Positions 1 through 7,571 of a DNA stretch of 51,755 bases are shown here, piece after piece. The notes under the pieces were generated by a model that searched no databases, was not told the origin of the DNA, and was given only the letters and a program-made list of their open reading frames with translations. Within the stretch, counting starts at the first letter, position 1; each line of letters starts with the position of its first letter. This DNA is from CAZCWX01 sp964502465. GTDB taxonomy: Bacteria; Desulfobacterota; Binatia; Bin18. Location of the stretch: positions 1-51,755 of the forward strand of contig CAZCWX010000438.1 in the NCBI GenBank assembly GCA_964502465.1. Reading direction: 5' to 3'. The translations under genes and the position numbers were made by a program.

Positions 1-291
1 GTGATGGTACGCACGTTCGTCGAAGACCAAACGCTGCAAGAGATTGGGGATCTTTGGGGTGTCACTGAAGCCCGCGTCTGTCAAATTCGCAACAGAGCAA
101 TACAGAGTCTACAAGCACGTTTGGGGGCCCTGGCTCCCACCCCGGCCAGTACTCCAACGGTTCCAATTCGACGTCCTCGTCAGTCCATCCAGTACTCTGG
201 GCGTTCTCTTCGGCCTGCCCATGCTCGCACTGCACCATCCAAAAAGAAAACGGTCCGACGAGATCAGTTCCAATTCGCAGAAGCCGCATAG
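1..291 (+). CDS. Sigma factor C-terminal region (FliA/WhiG-like), 5'-truncated by the window edge
   Basis: The reading frame is open from the first base, so the true start lies upstream of the window. The visible 96 residues open with a sigma-70 region 4 helix-turn-helix: TLQEIGDLWGVTEARVCQIR followed by a helix ending in LQARL, which closely resembles region 4.2 of the sigma-28 family (FliA/WhiG), where it reads the -35 element. After about residue 42 comes a Pro/Ser/Arg-rich tail of about 55 residues that is longer than in typical FliA. I infer a flagellar-type or alternative sigma factor; the exact subfamily cannot be settled without regions 2 and 3. No flagellar gene is visible in this window. 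Confidence 0.7.
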   Translation: MMVRTFVEDQTLQEIGDLWGVTEARVCQIRNRAIQSLQARLGALAPTPASTPTVPIRRPRQSIQYSGRSLRPAHARTAPSKKKTVRRDQFQFAEAA

Positions 292-325
292 CGCCATCGG
301 CAACATCTGCCCTGTGGCCGCCGAG

Positions 326-1486
326 TTAATCGTGATCCAATCCCCGTTTCGCGATGATCTCTCGCATGATCTCTGACGTGCCACCGCCAATGGGGCTGAG
401 ACGAATGTCACGGAAAAATCGCTCAATAGGAAACTCCTGAATGTAGCCGTAGCCACCATGGAGCTGCAGGCAATGATAGGCGATACGGTTTGCAACTTCT
501 GAAGCGAAAAGCTTGGCCATGGAAACCTCGGTGCCACAGTCCCCGGTGCGTTGCAGCACATCAGCCGCATAGTATGTCAACTGGCGGGCGGCTTCCAACT
601 CAGTTGCCATGTCAGCAAGTCGGTGCGCCACCGTCTGATGATCAAAGAGGCGCTTGCCAAAAGTGTGGCGCTCCCGAGTATAACGCAGGGTGTCTTCCAG
701 TGCCTGCTGAGCCGCCCCAACTGCCATGCTCGCGGCAATGAGCCGCTCATCTTGGAAATTCCCCATGATGTAGTAGAAACCCTTGCCTTCCTCACCGATC
801 AGATTGTGACGTGGAATCCGGACATCTTCAAACACTAACTCGCCGGTATCTGAAGAATTGTTCCCGAGCTTTTTGAGTTTCTTGGCAAGCCGGAAGCCAG
901 GCGTATCGCGTTCGACGATGAACATTGAGATGCCTCGATGTCCTTTGTCTTTTTCAGTCTTGGCAGCGACACAAAATACGTCGGCATGCACCGAGTTGGT
1001 GATAAAGATTTTCGCTCCGTTGATGACATACGCATCACCGTCTTTGACCGCGATGGTTTGCATACCCGCAACGTCCGAACCGGCGGCTGGTTCAGACACA
1101 GCAATCGCACAGACCTTCTCTCCAGTAATCATCGGGACCAGGTATTGCTGCCGCTGCTCTTCAGTGCCATAGCGGGCGATGTGCGTCGAAGACATATCGG
1201 TGTGGACGAGTACACTCATGGGCAGGCCCAACGCCCGGCAGCGACACAGCTCTTCACAAAAGGCGATGGTCATCCAGACGTCACCATTACTCCCGCCATA
1301 CTTTTCTGGGTAACGGATACCAAGAAATCCCAGTTCGCCCATCCGCCGATAGAGGGATTTGGGGAATAACTCTTCCTGTTCCCACTGATCGATGTAAGGA
1401 GCAATTTCTTTGTGCACGAAATTCCGCACCTGTTCGCGGAACATTTCGTGTTCTTCCGTAAAAAAACGAGCGTGAGCGGTTTGCAT
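326..1486 (-). CDS. Acyl-CoA dehydrogenase, LCAD-type active site
   Basis: A full-length 386-residue flavin acyl-CoA dehydrogenase that forms the 2,3-double bond of an acyl-CoA and passes electrons to ETF. Visible features are the FAD/substrate segment SEPAAGSDVAG (about 131-141), the arginine-rich helix with RHTFGK, and the C-terminal HGGYGY segment. The usual catalytic Glu of MCAD/SCAD (YEGT motif) is Gly here (IGGGTSEI, about 367-374), while a Glu sits at residue 247 in FQDERL. This is the arrangement known for long-chain acyl-CoA and isovaleryl-CoA dehydrogenases. It starts at an ATG with no strong Shine-Dalgarno. It is a monocistronic minus-strand gene next to the convergent sigma factor. 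The substrate is unknown. Confidence 0.9.
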   Translation of the reverse strand: MQTAHARFFTEEHEMFREQVRNFVHKEIAPYIDQWEQEELFPKSLYRRMGELGFLGIRYPEKYGGSNGDVWMTIAFCEELCRCRALGLPMSVLVHTDMSSTHIARYGTEEQRQQYLVPMITGEKVCAIAVSEPAAGSDVAGMQTIAVKDGDAYVINGAKIFITNSVHADVFCVAAKTEKDKGHRGISMFIVERDTPGFRLAKKLKKLGNNSSDTGELVFEDVRIPRHNLIGEEGKGFYYIMGNFQDERLIAASMAVGAAQQALEDTLRYTRERHTFGKRLFDHQTVAHRLADMATELEAARQLTYYAADVLQRTGDCGTEVSMAKLFASEVANRIAYHCLQLHGGYGYIQEFPIERFFRDIRLSPIGGGTSEIMREIIAKRGLDHD

Positions 1487-1533
1487 GACAATGAGTAGCC
1501 TCCAGTGGATTTGCCTCGAACACTATAAGACCA

Positions 1534-1554
1534 AGCGTCTAGCGTCTAGCGTCT
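1534..1554. repeat. Three tandem copies of a 7-bp unit (AGCGTCT)
   Basis: AGCGTCT is repeated exactly three times, head to tail, in the 240-bp gap between the acyl-CoA dehydrogenase start and the end of pth2. The surrounding gap has no other gene I can support. It may be replication slippage or the remnant of a dispersed intergenic repeat. Confidence 0.6.
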
Positions 1555-1727
1555 CTGAGATGAGCTAGAGTCTTGGGTCGAAGGTTGAGAGCCAGAAGGA
1601 AAAAAGGCCTTCCACCACGATTTCTTCGACTCGAGACTGAGGGACTCTTGACTCGCGATTTATCTTGCAAGCCTCAGGCGATTCAGGAACGTACAGAGCA
1701 AGATCCTCCAGCGCAACAGATGTCGGC

Positions 1728-2069
1728 TCAATTCAACAGCTTGAGCTCTCCCGTCAACTCATCAAGCTCGGACTCACCGGCAGGACCGAGACCTAAGCAG
1801 GTTACCGTTCCTGGCGACACCACAGTTCTGCCAGCATCTGTCACGAGACATGCTGGAATATTGCGCTGCTCGGCTAAGGCTTGCAATCTCATGAGCTCAG
1901 CAGCACTGTCTCCTTTGAGGACAATCTTGGGCATTCCCTGCGCCAACCAGGTCTGTTTTGCCTGGGTGCTCGCTTCAAGAAATGTGGCTATCGATGCATG
2001 CGCCACCTGTGCAGCCAGCTTCCCCCTGGGCAATTTGAGGGCCGTGTTCACTACAATGACCTGTTTCAT
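1728..2069 (-). CDS. Peptidyl-tRNA hydrolase, Pth2 (archaeal/eukaryotic) type
   Basis: A 113-residue protein of the normal Pth2 length. The N-terminal strand-loop-helix LPRGKLAAQVAHAS matches the Pth2 signature K-x-GK-x-AAQ-x-xHA. The second signature DAGRTVVSPGT followed by TCLGLGP contains the Asp-x-Gly-Arg segment of the active site. The enzyme releases peptides from prematurely dropped peptidyl-tRNA. The fold is unrelated to the usual bacterial Pth1. Pth2 is normal in archaea and eukaryotes but patchy in bacteria, so this is either an accessory hydrolase or a transferred gene. The start ATG lacks a clear Shine-Dalgarno. Confidence 0.85.
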   Translation of the reverse strand: MKQVIVVNTALKLPRGKLAAQVAHASIATFLEASTQAKQTWLAQGMPKIVLKGDSAAELMRLQALAEQRNIPACLVTDAGRTVVSPGTVTCLGLGPAGESELDELTGELKLLN

Positions 2070-2141
2070 GCAGCGAGCGGCACGCCGTGTTTGCGAAGAT
2101 TTGTCGCGTTCTTTTTCGGATCGAAATGGCTGTCCTCTATA

Positions 2142-2363
2142 CTAATGGCCAATTTCCTTTTGCGGGACTTCGCTGTCAGCTTCTTCAGCTTGATCAAGCA
2201 GATAACTTAATTCACGCAAGGCTTCATTCATATGGTAGGCCACTGTCAGCAAGGAACCATATGCCTCTTCTTCAACTTCGTGCAGTTTCAAATGGTCGTT
2301 GATCATGCTCAACAGGTCACGCAGTTGCTCTTCAGCGTTGCACAGGTGATCACACGAGGCCAT
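2142..2363 (-). CDS. Small helical protein of unknown function
   Basis: A 73-residue acidic protein starting at the ATG at 2363. That ATG has a strong Shine-Dalgarno (GGAGGG, 4 bases upstream on the minus strand) and is preferred over a longer in-frame start at 2420. The sequence looks almost entirely alpha-helical, with heptad-like leucines (EEQLRDLLSMINDHLKLHEVE), and has two Cys near the N-terminus (CDHLC). There is no signal peptide or membrane segment. It lies just upstream of pth2 on the same strand with a 72-bp gap. I do not recognise the family. Confidence 0.55.
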   Translation of the reverse strand: MASCDHLCNAEEQLRDLLSMINDHLKLHEVEEEAYGSLLTVAYHMNEALRELSYLLDQAEEADSEVPQKEIGH

Positions 2364-2635
2364 GGAACCCTCCGTCCTAGCCGTGCACGGCTGTGTAATG
2401 TGTGGCATTGTAGCCGACAATTTTGGAGCCGCCTAGGGGACAAGGCGTCGGGCTGAGCGATACCCCCGTGTCCTTGAAGCGGCTACTCTTGATCCAATAC
2501 TGCTTGCCCAATGGCTGTCTTGATCCCATGCTGCACATCTCATATGCAAGGAGTAATATCGCAAGAGAGATCACAATGAAGCCTGCGCCGAGTCCTCATA
2601 CAGTAGGTAACGAGACGCAGGGAGCGGAGGAAAAT

Positions 2636-3430
2636 GTGAACCGGCAACTCAGAACAATAGTCTTCTTTTTGTTGGGGCTCAGCACCGTTGTGCTCACAGG
2701 CGCTGAGGCGCAGGACCGCTTTAGCAAAGCGCAGGGGTATGAAAATGAGATGCGCTGGAGCGAAGCCTTGTCCGCATACGTCGAAATCCTCAAAAAAGAC
2801 CCGACGAACGCACAGGCTCAATACCGCTTAGGCGTGGTGCAAGCGAAGCTCGGCGCCACGGACGAGGCGCTCAGGTCGTATCAAGAAGCGCTCCGTTTGC
2901 ATCCAGGAATGAACGAAGCCCGCCAAGCCCTTGAAGGCTACTATATCAACCAGGGGATTACTTTTCGTCGCGCTCACCAGTCTGCCGAAGCGATCCAGGC
3001 ATTTCAGCAGGCCCTCACCTATAACTCTTCTTCTGCGACCGCCTATTTTGAGATGGGGGAAGAGTATGATCAGCTTGGTCAACCTGACGCATCGATCACG
3101 GCTTACCAGCAAGCGATCACACTTGACCCAGACAAGAGTGCAGCGCATGCCCGTTTAGCTGCGGTTTACGCGAAACGTGGACAGTCCCAACAAGCGGCAC
3201 GAGAATTTCAAGAAGTGCTGCGTCTCAATCCTCAAGACCCGGTCGCCCATCACGGTTTAGGGGTGGCGTACAGCGACCTTGGCCAACGTGACGAAGCGAT
3301 CGCTTCGCTACAACAAGCGATCCGGTTTTACCTCATAGCCGGCCAGCGCGATAAGGCGCAGCCTGCATACGATCTGCAGAAGAAGCTCCTCGCTGAGAAA
3401 GCAGCCTTAACGAGTGGAAAGAAAAAGTGA
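2636..3430 (+). CDS. Exported tetratricopeptide-repeat protein
   Basis: About 264 residues with an N-terminal signal peptide (MNRQLRTIVFFLLGLSTVVL, cleavage probably near TGAEAQ) and then six or seven TPR units. Repeats such as AQAQYRLGVVQAKLGATDEA and VAHHGLGVAYSDLGQRDEA are clear. I chose the GTG at 2636 because GGAGCGGAGG lies 5 bases before it and translation from there opens directly with the signal peptide. The ATG at 2576 would put a hydrophilic 20-residue extension in front of it. It is probably a periplasmic scaffold protein; the partner is unknown. Confidence 0.8.
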   Translation: MNRQLRTIVFFLLGLSTVVLTGAEAQDRFSKAQGYENEMRWSEALSAYVEILKKDPTNAQAQYRLGVVQAKLGATDEALRSYQEALRLHPGMNEARQALEGYYINQGITFRRAHQSAEAIQAFQQALTYNSSSATAYFEMGEEYDQLGQPDASITAYQQAITLDPDKSAAHARLAAVYAKRGQSQQAAREFQEVLRLNPQDPVAHHGLGVAYSDLGQRDEAIASLQQAIRFYLIAGQRDKAQPAYDLQKKLLAEKAALTSGKKK

Positions 3431-3437
3431 AAGGGAA

Positions 3438-3562
3438 AACGAGGGCGCGACAGACGGATCGGTTCAGGGAGAGGCCCGGAGGAGAGCAAGAGTCAGGAAG
3501 AAGGGATCGGATTCGCAGTGCCTTGTACTCTCCGTGGCACTGCCCACTGTCGCGCCCTCGTT
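3438..3562. terminator. Long inverted repeat between convergent genes
   Basis: A perfect 16-bp inverted repeat (3438-3453 and 3547-3562, AACGAGGGCGCGACAG and its complement) encloses 93 bp. A second perfect 8-bp inverted repeat lies inside it (3515-3522 and 3536-3543, GCAGTGCC/GGCACTGC). The element starts 7 bases after the TPR stop codon and ends about 86 bases before the hpnG stop codon on the other strand. I infer a bidirectional terminator or a stable RNA structure; there is no long T-run. Confidence 0.45.
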
Positions 3563-3648
3563 AACCTGATCGGCGCGTTGCAGAAAAACTTAAGAGGCAT
3601 TGTCACTCCGCAACGATACAGCGAATCATTCCTCAACTCCGTGCCTTG

Positions 3649-4431
3649 TCACAGCAAGGGAAACAAGGCGGTACATAACCGACTGATGGTCTGAGCGACA
3701 ATGGTTTGTGAACGCTTCAGCGCCAGCAACACAGGTAGTTGATGGGGATGAGTCGCTACGTAGGCTGCAGCCCGTAGCGATCGGACTTTCCCATCGAGAG
3801 TTGTGAAGTTGGCTACAGCAGGAAGCCTCATATCGACTGGGTCAAGAATCACACGCAGAGCCAGAAAAGGCAGCTGTCGAGCCTGAGCAAAAGCAGCATG
3901 TATACCGCTCTCCATTTCTACTGCGAGCGCGCCGCTCTTCTGCGCGTGCTGGAGCTTTTCTTCAGACGTGAAGAGTACTGAGTTGTGAGTGAACAGTGGT
4001 CCCTCAGCAATTGGAATAGCAGTCTGGACAGCAGCAACGCGTGCTTGAGCAAGCAAGCAGGCATCGACTGAAAAACAGTCGTACTTATCTTTCTGCACTC
4101 CCGACTGCATCCGCACCTCAGGTGCTAAAATCAGTTGCCCTGGGGTCAGTCCCGCAATAAGCGCACCAGCACAGCCGGCAGAAACCACGAGGGAAAATGG
4201 GACGTCGGTAAACTGTTTCAGGGTTTCTTGCGTGCGCCGTGGTCCGATACCGCCGGTAATCACGCAGACAGGTCTTTGACCCGCCAGAGCTTGCCATACG
4301 CCTTTGGCCTCGCGCCTGACGTGACGGAGTTGTGCGCGTACCGCGGCATTCTCCCACGCCATGGCAGTGAATACCGCTATCGGTGCAGAGTTACAGCTCG
4401 CAGCAACCGGGGCAATCGAGAGAGTACTCAT
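3649..4431 (-). CDS. hpnG: Hopanoid-associated nucleoside phosphorylase HpnG
   Basis: A 260-residue member of the nucleoside phosphorylase superfamily. It shows the phosphate/nucleoside loop VVSAGCAGAL and the late motif VEMESG that closes the ribose site in MTA/SAH-nucleosidase-like enzymes. In hopanoid pathways HpnG removes adenine from adenosylhopane to give a ribosylhopane, the first step toward bacteriohopanepolyols. The assignment as HpnG rather than a generic MTA nucleosidase rests on its position as last gene of hpnA-hpnB-hpnG, with 6 bp after the hpnB stop. The start ATG has only a weak Shine-Dalgarno, suggesting translational coupling. hpnH and shc are not in the window. Confidence 0.8.
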   Translation of the reverse strand: MSTLSIAPVAASCNSAPIAVFTAMAWENAAVRAQLRHVRREAKGVWQALAGQRPVCVITGGIGPRRTQETLKQFTDVPFSLVVSAGCAGALIAGLTPGQLILAPEVRMQSGVQKDKYDCFSVDACLLAQARVAAVQTAIPIAEGPLFTHNSVLFTSEEKLQHAQKSGALAVEMESGIHAAFAQARQLPFLALRVILDPVDMRLPAVANFTTLDGKVRSLRAAAYVATHPHQLPVLLALKRSQTIVAQTISRLCTALFPLL

Positions 4432-4437
4432 ACTTCG

Positions 4438-5685
4438 TCAGTCTCTCCATGTGGTTCGCTTACCCACGAGGTACCGCAGAGCAGAGTCAACAGTCATTGC
4501 CCCATAGAGCAATCCTGCCAGTGGAAGCGTCACTGACCATAACCTTGACAGGCCAAAGAACAGAACGGCTGGCCGGTACACGACAGCCATCAGTCCCCAG
4601 GTGCACAGACCTTGGCCTGCCAACACCAGAGCCCAAACAGGAGGAGTCATACTCCATCCAGCTACACTCCCCAGGACTAAACCGATCCCTCCCACAAACA
4701 ATAGTGGAGGTACCAGAAACATGAGGACTAGTCCGAGAACAGCACCAACCAACCGGATCCACGAATATTGCAACTCGGTGAACGCTGTGCGACGGACCAT
4801 GGTCCAGATTGCCGTAAGGGATTCATACCTGCGCAGGCTCTGGACCTCACTGCGACTCAGCGCGAGTTGGATTGACTCGCCCAGACTTTTCACCTGCCGG
4901 GCAAGGTTGACGTCATCAATGATCTTGTCGCTGATGCAGGCGAAGCCGCCAATACGCTCAAGTGCAGGAGCAGCCAGTAACACGCATCCACCGGCTGCAG
5001 CCGCCACAGGATTCGTGCGATCGTTTACCCAACGCATGGGATACAGCAAATTGAAGAAAAAGACGAACGGCGGGATCAGCAGTCGCTCTGGACCAGAGAC
5101 ACAACGCAGCCGGGCCATACGGCTATTCAAAGCAAAGCGGCCAGCTTCGCTCTCGGCAACCAATCGTCTCAGCGATCTCGGGGCATGATGGATGTCAGCA
5201 TCGGTCAACAACAGGTATGGCGGAGGGCGGAAGGCGGCGGGCGAATGATATGACTGCGGCAGCCTGCTATTGTTGGAAGAAGCAAGGCTACACCACGCTG
5301 TTCCCTGCTCTAATGCCCATACTTTCCCGACCCAGCCTTCTGGTAGATCCGCGCCAGCAAGCACCTGAAGTCGATCCGCAGCACCAGCCTGCGCGGCCAC
5401 ATTGTGTGCGGTGGCGGCTGTGCCGTCTTGCGAGCGGTCATCAATCACGATCACAGTCAGTTCACCAGGGTAATCCTGAGTGAGGAGAGCAGGCAGTGTT
5501 TGCGGCAGCGTCTCACTCTCATTCCGCGCAGGGACTAAGGCACAGACCGCAGGCCAGACCGCAGGCTCGAGAGGGGAAGGGTCATCTTCACCAACCGGGC
5601 GGAAATCCCACGGACGGGCGGGATGCAAAAGAATACCCAACCAAATCAAGAGAGCAACACTCCCAAGAATAATAAGAGCCACCAC
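4438..5685 (-). CDS. hpnB: Hopene-associated glycosyltransferase HpnB
   Basis: A 415-residue family-2 glycosyltransferase with an N-terminal membrane anchor (MVALIILGSVALLIWLGILL). The GT-A domain has CALVPARNESETL and VIVIDDRSQDGT, and a nucleotide-sugar/metal motif LLTDADIHHAP. Two or three hydrophobic helices follow the catalytic domain (for example LVGAVLGLVLMFLVPPLLF). The family is found in hopanoid clusters and is presumed to modify the polar head of extended hopanoids; its exact acceptor is not established here. It lies 17 bp downstream of hpnA and 6 bp upstream of hpnG, so the three are very probably co-transcribed. Confidence 0.85.
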   Translation of the reverse strand: MVALIILGSVALLIWLGILLHPARPWDFRPVGEDDPSPLEPAVWPAVCALVPARNESETLPQTLPALLTQDYPGELTVIVIDDRSQDGTAATAHNVAAQAGAADRLQVLAGADLPEGWVGKVWALEQGTAWCSLASSNNSRLPQSYHSPAAFRPPPYLLLTDADIHHAPRSLRRLVAESEAGRFALNSRMARLRCVSGPERLLIPPFVFFFNLLYPMRWVNDRTNPVAAAAGGCVLLAAPALERIGGFACISDKIIDDVNLARQVKSLGESIQLALSRSEVQSLRRYESLTAIWTMVRRTAFTELQYSWIRLVGAVLGLVLMFLVPPLLFVGGIGLVLGSVAGWSMTPPVWALVLAGQGLCTWGLMAVVYRPAVLFFGLSRLWSVTLPLAGLLYGAMTVDSALRYLVGKRTTWRD

Positions 5686-5702
5686 TATCCACCTCTCGAT
5701 CC

Positions 5703-6707
5703 CTAACTCCTCCTTGCTTTTCTGACGTACCCGTTTTCGTGAAACCAGTGAACTGCCTTACGGAGCGCCTCACGAGCAGGCGTTTGCGGCAAACGCAGCA
5801 CCCGAACAGCTTTGCTGGAGTCAAAGAACATCTTCTTTCGGCTCAGTTTCACACCAACTGGCGGGATGAACGGTTCCCGGCCAGGAATCAACCGGGCCAA
5901 GGCGGCATCTGCATACGCGACGCCCAAAGCTAACGCGTAGGGAATCTTCCACTGTGGAGCCGGGCGGCCGGTCAATTCCGCGAGCAGCGTCAGAATCTCT
6001 TGCAAGGTCAAATTTTCGTGACCGAGAATATATTTCTCCCCTACTTGTCCACTCGCAGCGGCCAGGAGGTGACCACGCGCAACGTCTTCAACATCGACCA
6101 GGTTGAGACCAGTGTCGACATACGCAGGCATGTTCCCGTTGAGAAAATCAACGATCATCTTCCCAGTCGGGGTGGGTTTGAGGTCACCCACACCGACTGG
6201 GGTACTGGGGTTGACAATGATCACTGGCAGCCCTGTGCGCGCATAGCGTACTGCCACCTGCTCGGCAAGGAATTTACTGCGCTTATAGTCACCAACCATG
6301 TCGGCAAGAGAGACCGGCGTGTCTTCGTTGCCGGGCCTCCCGTCACCCGGCACACCCAGAGTCGCTACTGAACTCGTATAGACAATCTTCTCAACGTCAC
6401 ACTCCTGTGCTGCTTTAAGAACGTTTTCGGTACCGATAACATTACTGTCATAGATTTCTCGACTCTGACGTACCCAGAGTTTATACAACGCGGCAACATG
6501 GTACACGTGGGTACACCCACCGGTCGCTCGTCGGACAGAATCCAAATCACGCACATCACCGTGGCACACTTCAACCGGGAGGCCTTGGATCTGACGGAGG
6601 TCAGCCTCAGGCCGCACAATCACTCGCACGTCGTGTCCCGCGCGGAGGAGTTCGCGCGTGACGATGCCACCGACAAATCCCGTCGCTCCGGTCACCAACA
6701 CCTGCAT
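5703..6707 (-). CDS. hpnA: Hopanoid-associated sugar epimerase HpnA
   Basis: A 334-residue extended short-chain dehydrogenase. It has the NAD(P)-binding glycine motif VTGATGFVGG at the N-terminus, the TSSVATLG strand, and the catalytic Y-x-x-x-K in GDYKRSKFLAEQ, followed by NPSTPVGVGD. These features match the hopanoid-associated sugar epimerase family of the dihydroflavonol-reductase-like group. It is the first gene of the hpn operon. The ATG is preceded by GGGGGAGAGG. The promoter must lie in the 131-bp gap shared with the divergent small ORF at 6839; I do not see a convincing -35/-10 there. Confidence 0.88.
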   Translation of the reverse strand: MQVLVTGATGFVGGIVTRELLRAGHDVRVIVRPEADLRQIQGLPVEVCHGDVRDLDSVRRATGGCTHVYHVAALYKLWVRQSREIYDSNVIGTENVLKAAQECDVEKIVYTSSVATLGVPGDGRPGNEDTPVSLADMVGDYKRSKFLAEQVAVRYARTGLPVIIVNPSTPVGVGDLKPTPTGKMIVDFLNGNMPAYVDTGLNLVDVEDVARGHLLAAASGQVGEKYILGHENLTLQEILTLLAELTGRPAPQWKIPYALALGVAYADAALARLIPGREPFIPPVGVKLSRKKMFFDSSKAVRVLRLPQTPAREALRKAVHWFHENGYVRKARRS

Positions 6708-6838
6708 AAGCCTCTCCCCCTAAAGACCGCACTCTCACGTGTCAAGGGGGCAAAGCACGTACTCTCTTCACCACCTTTCTCCCCTTTGACTCTGGTCAGT
6801 TCGCTCTTTAAGGTGCAAAGAAAACAGAGGAGCATCGT

Positions 6839-7084
6839 ATGACAGACCCAGAGCTCGTCTCTGCAGACCTCGAGCAACACATCCTTGCTACCCAGAAACG
6901 CTTTCAAAAAGCGATGAAAGCGCGACTTGGGTATATGAACCTCGAAAGCAAGGAACGGTACTTCGCTGTGCTTTCCGCCCTGGTGACAAAGCTTGAGGAC
7001 CCTTACAAACCGTTGCGCGAGGTACTGCGAGAAGTCGTCATGGAATCTGCTCCATACATCGCTCAAGAGCTCAGTGGAGAGTGA
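6839..7084 (+). CDS. Conserved-looking small protein of unknown function
   Basis: An 81-residue, charged, probably helical protein starting at an ATG preceded by a good Shine-Dalgarno (CAGAGGAGCATCGT). It has no signal peptide, no cysteines and no recognisable motif. The central ESKERYFAVLSALVTKLEDP reads as one amphipathic helix. It is transcribed divergently from the hpn operon and lies upstream of trxA with 160 bp between them. I do not recognise it. Confidence 0.6.
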   Translation: MTDPELVSADLEQHILATQKRFQKAMKARLGYMNLESKERYFAVLSALVTKLEDPYKPLREVLREVVMESAPYIAQELSGE

Positions 7085-7244
7085 AGCGGCGACGCGTGAA
7101 GACTGAACAGTCACAAATTGCCTATTATTCCTTTTTCACCCATGACTCATCACCTTTCATTGCTCTTCCTTTCCCCTCTAGGTTGTCGTTGGGCTTTTTG
7201 TTATCTAAAAGAGACCACTTGTTATTGAGTAAGGAGGAAAACTC

Positions 7245-7571
7245 ATGGCAGGAAATATTCAGGATGTCTCTGATGCTACCTTTGAAAACGAAGTCTTGCG
7301 GGCATCAACTCCGGTATTGATTGACTTTTGGGCCCCTTGGTGTGGCCCGTGTCGGGCAATCGCACCTCTCGTGGAAGAGTTGGCGAATGAATACGCGGGC
7401 AAGCTGAAGGTCATGAAGATGAATGTGGACGATAACCCACGTACCCCTGCACAATACGGGGTACGCGGCATCCCGAATCTCATCGTTTTTAAGAATGGGG
7501 AGGTGCAGCAGCAAGTCGTCGGCGCTGTACCAAAAGCGCACCTCGTGAAGGCGATTGCGACTGTAGTGTAA
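7245..7571 (+). CDS. trxA: Thioredoxin
   Basis: A 108-residue thioredoxin of standard length. It has the redox-active site WAPWCGPCR (Cys33 and Cys36), the buried Asp in VLIDFWAPW, and the cis-proline loop GVRGIPN. It is a cytoplasmic disulfide reductase that could also regenerate the nearby peroxiredoxin. AAGGAGG stands 7 bases before the ATG. The stop codon (7569-7571) directly abuts the rodA stop codon (7572-7574) on the other strand, leaving no spacer between the convergent genes. Confidence 0.97.
   Translation: MAGNIQDVSDATFENEVLRASTPVLIDFWAPWCGPCRAIAPLVEELANEYAGKLKVMKMNVDDNPRTPAQYGVRGIPNLIVFKNGEVQQQVVGAVPKAHLVKAIATVV

Noticed and set aside
1573..2145. A 190-residue plus-strand ORF opposite pth2
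   Set aside because: The minus-strand Pth2 has clear signatures; the plus-strand product is low in recognisable structure.
7183..7211. Possible sigma-70 promoter (TTGTCG, TAAAAG) upstream of trxA
   Set aside because: Both hexamers are poor matches and other spacings fit equally badly, so no promoter is called.
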